NCBI RefSeq assembly: GCF_004886325.1
Contig: NZ_QXFN01000001.1
Location: 186,001-250,000, forward strand
Reading direction: 5' to 3'
Source of the DNA: Cellulomonas telluris
GTDB lineage: Bacteria > Actinomycetota > Actinomycetes > Actinomycetales > Cellulomonadaceae
DNA: 64,000 nt
This document shows positions 58,652-64,000 of the stretch, piece by piece (the first letter of the stretch is position 1; each line of letters starts with the position of its first letter). The translations under genes and the position numbers were made by a program. Below the pieces are notes generated by a model. The model was not told the origin of the DNA and did no database searches. It was given only the letters and a program-made list of their open reading frames with translations.

Positions 58652-58974
58652 TCACGCCCGCGTCGGCCGACCCGACGCGTCCCAGCCCAGCTGCTCGTGC
58701 AGCCACCGGTCGACCTCGGCGACGTAGCGGCGCACCGCGGCGACCACCTCGGCGGACGGCACGCCCTGCACCACCGCCTCGCCCCACGGCGAGCCGACGG
58801 ACCACGTCCCGTCGTCCGCGCGGCGCAGCCACAGGAGGTCCTCCTCCACGGTGTCCATGGCGTCGTACGCGAGAGGAACTCGCCGACGTCCTCCGCTGCG
58901 ACGAGGAGCCGCAGGTGGTCGACGTCGATCCGCAGGGTGCCGTCGCACGAGGGCGTCGGGTCCCGTCCGTCCAC
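58652..58974 (-). pseudogene. small actinobacterial gene broken by a frameshift
   Basis: Two neighbouring frames on this strand together look like one conserved protein of about 105 residues. From GTG58974 the first frame reads DGTLRIDVDHLRLLVAAEDV, then GEFLS, and loses sense near 58870. A second frame begins PLAYDAMDTVEEDLLWLRRA and runs to the stop at 58652 (EVVAAVRRYVAEVDRWLHEQ). The break lies near 58862-58872. This is a gene with a frameshift, or a base error in the source sequence. ATG58858 could give a short 68-residue product. Family and role unknown. Confidence 0.6.
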
Positions 58975-59057
58975 GGGCCGAGCCTCGCACAGGAGTCGCG
59001 GGGCATACCGGTGGACGCCCGTCACGCCGCCCGCCGCGGCTCTGGGACACTTCCCCC

Positions 59058-60509
59058 ATGACCTCGCCCGTCGACGCCTCCGCGCGCGTCCGCCTCGCCG
59101 ACGTCACCCCGTCCATCGCCCTCGGGCCGCTCGACGGGCGCTACCGCCCGGCCGTGGCGCCGCTGGTGGACCACCTGTCGGAGGCGGCGCTGAACCGGGC
59201 GCGCATCGAGGTCGAGGTCGAGTGGGTCATCCACCTGACCGACCACGGAGTCGTGCCGGGCGCGCCGGAGCTGGCGCCGGACGAGCAGGAGTACCTGCGC
59301 GACGTCGTCGCGACGTTCGGCGCGGACGAGATCGCGGAGCTCGCGGAGATCGAGCGCACGACGGTCCACGACGTGAAGGCCGTCGAGTACTTCCTCAAGC
59401 GCCGCATCGCCGCCGCGCCCGACGCGCTGCGCGCCGACACCGTGCTGCCGCAGGTCAACGAGCTCGTGCACTTCGCGCTCACCAGCGAGGACGTGAACAA
59501 CCTGTCGTACGCGCTCATGGTGCGCGGCGCCGTGCGCGAGGTCTGGTTCCCGGCCGCGGTCGCGCTCGTCGACGAGGTCGCGGCGATGGCGGTGGAGCAC
59601 GCGGCCCGCCCGATGCTCGCGCTCACGCACGGCCAGCCGGCCACGCCGACGACGCTCGGCAAGGAGCTCGCGGTCCTCGCGCACCGCCTGCGCCGCCAGC
59701 TGCGCCGCATCGAGGGCGACGAGTTCCTCGGCAAGCTCAACGGCGCGACCGGCACGTACGGCGCGCACCTGGCGGCGGTGCCGGACGCGGACTGGCAGCT
59801 CGTCTCGCGGACCTTCGTCGAGCACCTGGGTCTGACGTGGAACCCGCTGACCACGCAGATCGAGTCGCACGACTGGCAGGCCGAGCTCTACGCCGACGTC
59901 GCGCGCTTCAACCGGGTGCTGCACAACCTCGCCACCGACGTCTGGACCTACATCAGCCGGGGCGTGTTCACGCAGATCCCGGTGGCCGGCGCCACGGGCA
60001 GCTCGACGATGCCGCACAAGGTCAACCCGATCCGCTTCGAGAACGCCGAGGCGAACCTCGAGCTCTCGTCCGCGCTGCTCGACACCCTCGCCGCGACGCT
60101 CGTGACGAGCCGGCTGCAGCGCGACCTCACCGACTCCACCACGCAGCGCAACATCGGCCCCGCGTTCGGGCACTCCCTGCTCGCCATCGACAACGTGCGC
60201 CGCGGCCTGCGGGCCCTGGCCGTCGACGACGCCCTGCTCGCGCGCGAGCTCGACGAGAACTGGGAGGTCCTCGGCGAGGCGGTCCAGTCGGCGATGCGCG
60301 CGGCCTCGGTCGCGGGCGTCGAGGGGATGGAGAACCCGTACGAGCGGCTCAAGGAGCTGACCCGCGGACGGCGGCTCACGGCGGACGACATGCGGACGTT
60401 CGTCGCGGGCCTCGGGCTGCCCGCCGACGTGGCCGAGCGCCTCGCCGCACTGACGCCGGGCACGTACACCGGACTGGCGACCCAGCTCGTCGCCCACCTG
60501 GACCAGTAG
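59058..60509 (+). CDS. purB: adenylosuccinate lyase
   Basis: A 483-residue enzyme of the fumarase/aspartase superfamily. The signature is GSSTMPHKVNPIRFENAE (the flexible catalytic loop with Ser); other marks are TSEDVNNLSYALMVRGAV and LTHGQPATPTTLGKELAVLA (His of the second conserved region). It resembles the longer E. coli-type PurB. It removes fumarate from SAICAR and from adenylosuccinate in purine synthesis. GACACT six bases before ATG59058 suggests a leaderless transcript. It stands alone, diverging from the broken small gene. Confidence 0.96.
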   Translation: MTSPVDASARVRLADVTPSIALGPLDGRYRPAVAPLVDHLSEAALNRARIEVEVEWVIHLTDHGVVPGAPELAPDEQEYLRDVVATFGADEIAELAEIERTTVHDVKAVEYFLKRRIAAAPDALRADTVLPQVNELVHFALTSEDVNNLSYALMVRGAVREVWFPAAVALVDEVAAMAVEHAARPMLALTHGQPATPTTLGKELAVLAHRLRRQLRRIEGDEFLGKLNGATGTYGAHLAAVPDADWQLVSRTFVEHLGLTWNPLTTQIESHDWQAELYADVARFNRVLHNLATDVWTYISRGVFTQIPVAGATGSSTMPHKVNPIRFENAEANLELSSALLDTLAATLVTSRLQRDLTDSTTQRNIGPAFGHSLLAIDNVRRGLRALAVDDALLARELDENWEVLGEAVQSAMRAASVAGVEGMENPYERLKELTRGRRLTADDMRTFVAGLGLPADVAERLAALTPGTYTGLATQLVAHLDQ

Positions 60510-60701
60510 GCCGCCCGGATCCTCCGGGGTCGCCCGGATCGTCCCCCGTTCGCCTCACCCGAAGGGAGCAACGGGGGCCTCGCGGGTGGGAGCGCGCACA
60601 CCGGAGACCGCGCAAACCTGGACATGTGCCCTGTTGCGGGTCAGAATCGGACGCGTCCGTCGGAACCCTCCCCTCCTCCGATCCGGCAAGGAAGCCCGCC
60701 C

Positions 60702-61565
60702 GTGACTCTGATGCAGAAGGCGATCACGCCCGCGCTCACCCAGGCGCACCTCACGCAGGGCCATGACCGCATCGCCGGCTACGTGGTCCGCGCCGAGGAC
60801 GTCGCGTTCGCCACGACCCCCGCGCAGCTGTTCGAGGTCCACGGCCTGGGGTACCCCGGGTCCCCCTTCAGCCCGTACGACCGGTACATCGACATCCTGC
60901 GGTTCGAGTCCTCGCCGCAGCTGCAGTACCGCGACGTGCCCGGCTACATCGTCCCGCTGTGGTGGCTGCGCCACTCCCGCATCCCCCCGGGCGCCGAGCT
61001 CATCCGCGTGCACGACGACGGCTCGTCGACGCTGCTCGCGCGGTACGGCGACGTCGGCACCGGCTGGACGGTCACGCAGCTCGGTGCGCCGCGCCCGGCC
61101 CTCGCGTCGCTGTCGCGGTGCGTCGGCCCGGTCGCGAAGTGGCACGGTGCGTACCTCGAGGCGGACGTCGTCGACGGCGGGCACACGGTCGTGCTCGCGC
61201 TGGCGAACCCGCCGCTCGCCGAGACGGGCTTCCACCAGTCGCCGTCGGGCCGCTGGTACCGCCGTGTCGCACGCGAGGACGTCACCGAGCTGTTCGAGCT
61301 CGACCTGACGGCCCGGTGGAACGGGCTGTCGGTCCGGGTCGTGGACCAGTGGCAGGACGCGCAGCGGTACGTCGTGGCGCGCATCTCGCACCTGGGCGAC
61401 GACATCGAGCGTGCCGAGCGCCTGCACCTCGAGCGCGTCGAGGCGGGCGTGTACGAGGCGATCGTCTACGCGGCCGAGCTCACGGACATCCAGACCAACC
61501 AGGTCGTCCCGCACACGTGGGCGCCCGGGCCCGCCGCGCAGCAGCGGCACTGGGCGCACTCCTGA
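60702..61565 (+). CDS. conserved hypothetical protein
   Basis: A 287-residue soluble protein that I cannot assign. It has no signal or membrane segment. It looks like alternating alpha/beta with many aromatic residues in the first half (HGLGYPGSPFSPYDRYIDIL; VPGYIVPLWWLRHSRIPPGA; ELIRVHDDGSSTLLARYGDV) and a beta-rich second half (GLSVRVVDQWQDAQRYVVAR; HLERVEAGVYEAIVYAAELT). The residues GYPGSPFSPYDRYIDI and WHGAYLEADVVDGG stand out as possible active-site loops. AAGGAAG lies upstream of GTG60702. A hairpin follows the stop by 14 bases, so it is a single-gene unit. Confidence 0.75.
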   Translation: MTLMQKAITPALTQAHLTQGHDRIAGYVVRAEDVAFATTPAQLFEVHGLGYPGSPFSPYDRYIDILRFESSPQLQYRDVPGYIVPLWWLRHSRIPPGAELIRVHDDGSSTLLARYGDVGTGWTVTQLGAPRPALASLSRCVGPVAKWHGAYLEADVVDGGHTVVLALANPPLAETGFHQSPSGRWYRRVAREDVTELFELDLTARWNGLSVRVVDQWQDAQRYVVARISHLGDDIERAERLHLERVEAGVYEAIVYAAELTDIQTNQVVPHTWAPGPAAQQRHWAHS

Positions 61566-61578
61566 TCGCACCCACGTC

Positions 61579-61623
61579 GATCTGGACGAATGGACGGAAA
61601 CTCTCCCATCTCGCGTCCAGATC
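61579..61623 (+). terminator. hairpin after the hypothetical gene
   Basis: GATCTGGACG (61579-61588) pairs with CGTCCAGATC (61614-61623) across a 25-nt loop. Its right arm lies just before a -10-like TACGAT, so it could also be an operator. Confidence 0.5.
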
Positions 61624-61636
61624 CACTACGATCGAG

Positions 61637-61699
61637 GTGCACCGGCACGGACAGCGCTTCACGAGCCTCCGCGCCGACGTCAGCCCCCTGAGCGGCTGA
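61637..61699 (+). ncRNA. possible orphan short transcript or 20-residue peptide
   Basis: TACGAT (61627-61632) could start a transcript near 61639, with a strong T-tailed terminator only about 115 bases on. Within it GTG61637 opens a 20-codon frame (VHRHGQRFTSLRADVSPLSG). This could be a small RNA or a leader-type peptide; no gene follows on this strand before 63434, so it is not an attenuator of a visible gene. Confidence 0.35.
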
Positions 61700-61710
61700 C
61701 CCCGGAACCG

Positions 61711-61755
61711 CACCGGGCCTGGTCCTCCCCCCCGACCAGGCCCGGTGCGCTTTTT
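61711..61755 (+). terminator. intrinsic terminator with T-tract
   Basis: CACCGGGCCTGGTC (61711-61724) pairs perfectly with GACCAGGCCCGGTG (61734-61747), followed by CGC and TTTTT (61751-61755). It is the only classical Rho-independent terminator with a T-run that I found in the window. Confidence 0.92.
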
Positions 61756-62103
61756 CGTGCCGGCGCCGACCTCGCCGGTCCCGGTCCCGCCGACGTCCCC
61801 GTCCCGCCGGGACGGGGACCGACTCCCCGGTGCGAGCGACCCCGGACCTGGTCAGCACCCGGGCGCCGCGATCCTGACCAGGTCCGGGGTCACCGGGCGG
61901 AACACCCCGGCGACGGTCCGACCGGTGACGTGGGAACCACGGCGAACCCGGAGTTCTCCCCGCGACAGGGGCTCATGACGCGGACAACCCCGGGTTCGTC
62001 GGCGCTGGGCGCTGCCGGGTCCGCCGTGAGGCCGTCAGCCCGGCAGTCGCCGGACATCACGGGGGTCGCGACGGCGGTGCCGACCTCGGGGCGTCGGCCG
62101 GTG
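61756..62103. other. hairpin-rich intergenic region before hemA 3' end
   Basis: No believable gene. It holds an 11-bp hairpin (61795-61805 and 61809-61819), an 18-bp perfect hairpin (61838-61855 and 61874-61891, CCGGACCTGGTCAG core), a 9-bp pair (61943-61951 and 61990-61998) and, at 62063-62096, a near copy of the last bases of hemA. Two or three of these may act as terminators for leftward hemA transcription. Confidence 0.6.
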
Positions 62104-63387
62104 TCAGCGGGTCGCGACGGCGGTCCCGACGTCCGGGACGTCGACGGCGGCGAGCTCCGCCAGGGCGGCCGCGTAGGCGGCGACGTCCCCGACGCGGGCG
62201 GCCGCGCGCGCGGCGACCGTGGGTCCGTGCAGCTGCGAGCGGACCTTGCGACGCAGCGACCGTGCCCGGCGCTCGTCGCGGACGTCCTCGCCGAGCGCGT
62301 CGAGCGCGGTCTCGAGCGCACCGAGCACGCGGGTGCGCTCGGCGACGACCGCGGGGTCCCAGTCGCGGACGCGGCGGTCGGCCTCGAACTCGGCGGCGGC
62401 CTGCTCGACGAGGTCGCGCGCGCGCTCGAGCGCCGCGTGCTCGGCGGGGGCGTGCTCGGCGACGGACTGCAGCGACACCAGCTCGACACCCGGGAGGGTG
62501 CGCACGTCCGGGTCGACGTCGTGGCGCAGCGCGAGGTCGACGAGCGTGAGGGGGCGGGTCTCCCCGCGGCGGGCGGCCGCGAGGGCGTCGGCACCGAGGA
62601 CCGCGCCCGCGGCGCCGCTGCACGCCACCACGAGGTCGACGTCGCGCAGCTCGGCGAGCAGGTCGGCGCCGGCGGGCAGCGCGCGCACCCCGCGGGAGGC
62701 CGCGAACGGCCCGGCCCGGCCGCTGGCGGAGTACACGCGCACGTCCCGCACGCCGCGGGCCTTGAGCGCGGCGAGGCTGGCGCCCGCGTAGGAGCCCGTG
62801 CCGACGAGGATGCAGCGCACGCCCGCCCAGTCGGCGGCGCCGTCGCGCTGCGGCAGCGTCCGCTCGGCGAGGTCGAGGGCGACCCCGACGACGGACCGGC
62901 CCGTCGCGCCGAGCCCCGTGGCGGTCTCGACGGCCCGCGACGCGCGCGAGGCCGCTTGGAACAGGGCCTCGAGCGTCGAGGTCGTCGTGCCGTCCTGGCG
63001 GGCGCTCGTCAGGGCGCGGCGCACCTGCCCGGCGATCTCCCGCTCCCCCACGACCATCGACTCCAGCCCCGACGCCACGGCGAACAGGTGCTCGCTCGCG
63101 TCGGTGCCGGTCAGCGGGCGCAGGTGCTCGGCGACCTCGGCGGGGTCGTAGCCGGAGCGCACCGCGACGGCCTCGGCGACGACGCGGCGGGCGTCGGGGG
63201 TGTGCGCGACGTCGTCGACGTCCAGGTACAGCTCGAACCGGTTGCACGTCGCGAGCACGACGGCACCGGTGACGGACGGGGTCGCGGCCACGAGCTCCTT
63301 GCCGACGGCGTGGACGTCGGACTGCAGGCGCTCCAGGACGGTGAGGTCGAGGTCGTGGTGGCTCGCGACGAGGGACAGCAGCACCAC
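62104..63387 (-). CDS. hemA: glutamyl-tRNA reductase
   Basis: A 427-residue enzyme. The catalytic Cys is in [11 protein letters not shown] (near residue 48); [20 protein letters not shown] is the second hallmark; [20 protein letters not shown] is the NADPH domain; a long helix leads to the C-terminal dimer domain ([20 protein letters not shown]). It reduces glutamyl-tRNA to glutamate-1-semialdehyde, the first step of haem and cobalamin synthesis in the C5 pathway. GTG63387 has TTGAAT seven bases upstream, so a leaderless transcript is likely. It diverges from hemE by 46 bp, with promoters back to back. Confidence 0.95.
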   Translation of the reverse strand: MVLLSLVASHHDLDLTVLERLQSDVHAVGKELVAATPSVTGAVVLATCNRFELYLDVDDVAHTPDARRVVAEAVAVRSGYDPAEVAEHLRPLTGTDASEHLFAVASGLESMVVGEREIAGQVRRALTSARQDGTTTSTLEALFQAASRASRAVETATGLGATGRSVVGVALDLAERTLPQRDGAADWAGVRCILVGTGSYAGASLAALKARGVRDVRVYSASGRAGPFAASRGVRALPAGADLLAELRDVDLVVACSGAAGAVLGADALAAARRGETRPLTLVDLALRHDVDPDVRTLPGVELVSLQSVAEHAPAEHAALERARDLVEQAAAEFEADRRVRDWDPAVVAERTRVLGALETALDALGEDVRDERRARSLRRKVRSQLHGPTVAARAAARVGDVAAYAAALAELAAVDVPDVGTAVATR

Positions 63388-63433
63388 GTGCTCGATTCAA
63401 TCATCCCGGGAATTGTCCGGCACAATCGATCGC
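63388..63433. promoter_or_regulatory. divergent hemA/hemE promoter region
   Basis: CACAAT (63421-63426) lies 7 bp before the hemE GTG, and TTGAAT on the other strand 7 bp before the hemA GTG, so both transcripts appear leaderless. ATTGT (63412-63416) and ACAAT (63422-63426) form a 15-bp dyad over the hemE -10. Confidence 0.5.
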
Positions 63434-64000
63434 GTGAGTCTTTCAGCACACCATCCGCTCGTCGACGGGCGCACCACCGATTCGCCGCTCGTGACGGCGT
63501 ATTCCGGCCGCCGCCCGGAGCGGCTCCCGGTGTGGTTCATGCGTCAGGCCGGCCGCTCCCTGCCCGAGTACCGGGAGGTGCGGGCCGGCATCCCGATGCT
63601 CGACTCGTGCCTCGACCCGGACCTCGCGTCCGAGATCACGCTGCAGCCGGTCCGCCGGCACGGCGTCGACGCGGCCGTCTTCTTCTCGGACATCGTGGTG
63701 CCGCTCAAGCTCGTCGGCGTGGACGTCGAGATCCGCTCCGGCGTCGGTCCCGTCATGGGCTCGCCCGTCCGGACCGCGGACGACGTCGCACGCCTGCGCG
63801 ACCTGGGCCCGCTGACGCCCGAGCGTCTCGCCCCGGTCAGCGCCGGTGTGGAGAGGACCGTCGCCGCGCTCGGCTCCACGCCGCTCGTCGGGTTCGCCGG
63901 GGCGCCGTTCACGCTGGCCGCGTACCTGGTCGAGGGCGGCCCGTCGCGCGACCACCTCGCCGCGCGCCGCCTCATGCACGCCGACCCGGCCACGTGGTCC
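63434..64000 (+). CDS. hemE: uroporphyrinogen decarboxylase, 5' part (continues past window)
   Basis: The first 189 residues are present. [20 protein letters not shown] is the classical PVW(F)MRQAGR signature that holds substrate-binding arginines; [19 protein letters not shown] contains the catalytic Asp region (FSDI), and [20 protein letters not shown] is the third hallmark. It decarboxylates uroporphyrinogen III to coproporphyrinogen III in haem synthesis. GTG63434 has CACAAT at leaderless spacing. It is divergent from hemA, so the two ends of the pathway share one control region. Confidence 0.96.
   Translation, partial: MSLSAHHPLVDGRTTDSPLVTAYSGRRPERLPVWFMRQAGRSLPEYREVRAGIPMLDSCLDPDLASEITLQPVRRHGVDAAVFFSDIVVPLKLVGVDVEIRSGVGPVMGSPVRTADDVARLRDLGPLTPERLAPVSAGVERTVAALGSTPLVGFAGAPFTLAAYLVEGGPSRDHLAARRLMHADPATWS

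Noticed and set aside
61890-62594. Leftward frame of 234 codons covering the spacer and the end of hemA
   Set aside because: Most of it is a shifted reading of hemA with Ser/Arg/Thr-rich sequence; no motif and no ribosome site.
63412-63426. ATTGT-n5-ACAAT dyad as a Rex site between hemA and hemE
   Set aside because: Rex operators are TTGTGAAnnnnTTCACAA, with ten bases between TTGT and ACAA. Here only five separate them, so the match is limited to short AT arms.

Overview
The window is very GC-rich DNA (about 74%, my estimate) from an actinobacterium. Three secreted AA10 copper monooxygenases with family 2 cellulose-binding modules, Pro-Thr linkers, C-minus ribosomal protein paralogues, a MoxR/DUF58/DUF4129 cluster and widespread GTG and apparently leaderless starts all fit Cellulomonas or a close relative. 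I infer this from gene content; no marker gene settles the species.

Layout. 1-550: the end of a GNAT acetyltransferase, then tRNA-Gly(CCC) with a strong hairpin. 0.6-5.2 kb: a ChaB-like protein, a TetR regulator with an ABC-2 type exporter, and a membrane-anchored DUF4352-like protein. 5.3-7.8 kb: a zinc-starvation module in which a COG0523 protein lacking Walker A diverges from rpmB-rpmG-rpsN-rpmE2-rpmJ-rpmF across a Zur-like site. 8-14.7 kb: a YibE/F membrane protein, an ATP-grasp/alpha-E fusion overlapping a transglutaminase, an orphan and a DinB-like protein. 15-18.5 kb: a GAF-domain regulator, a TetR regulator and an RNA methyltransferase whose start codon is hard to place.

18.7-27.3 kb is the biomass-degradation section: three AA10-CBM2 enzymes (two of the TfAA10A type, one of the CelS2 type), each preceded by a LacI-like GAAnCGnTTC motif. 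A flavoprotein, an NHL/thioredoxin protein and a diguanylate cyclase lie between them. 27.5-35.7 kb: a trypsin-fold protease beside a small protein resembling the protease's own N-terminus, a lipoprotein, two alpha/beta hydrolases, an S9 peptidase, and an SDR/MarR pair whose whole 14-bp spacer is a perfect palindrome. 35.7-43 kb: phoX with a PHO-box-like repeat, then a copper block (CopD-CtaG fusion, CopC, a His-rich membrane protein) facing a Rieske lipoprotein gene.

43-48.4 kb: a branched-chain-type 2-oxoacid dehydrogenase operon (E1alpha-E1beta-E2) behind a double dyad operator, then an aminotransferase and a small holin-like membrane protein. 48.4-54.7 kb: a helical protein/hydrolase pair and a five-gene overlapping DUF4129-MoxR-DUF58 operon. 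54.8-64 kb: DUF2243, CtaG, an M15 peptidase with a probable frameshift, an rRNA-type methyltransferase, a frameshifted small gene, purB, an unknown gene, a hairpin-rich spacer, and divergent hemA and hemE (the latter cut by the right edge).

I saw no CRISPR array, insertion sequence, prophage or rRNA operon. Most genes look like core or genus-level content. The less expected signals are regulatory sites, short tandem repeats, probable frameshifts and the paired small-protein/enzyme loci listed in the findings. All coordinates and motifs were read by eye.
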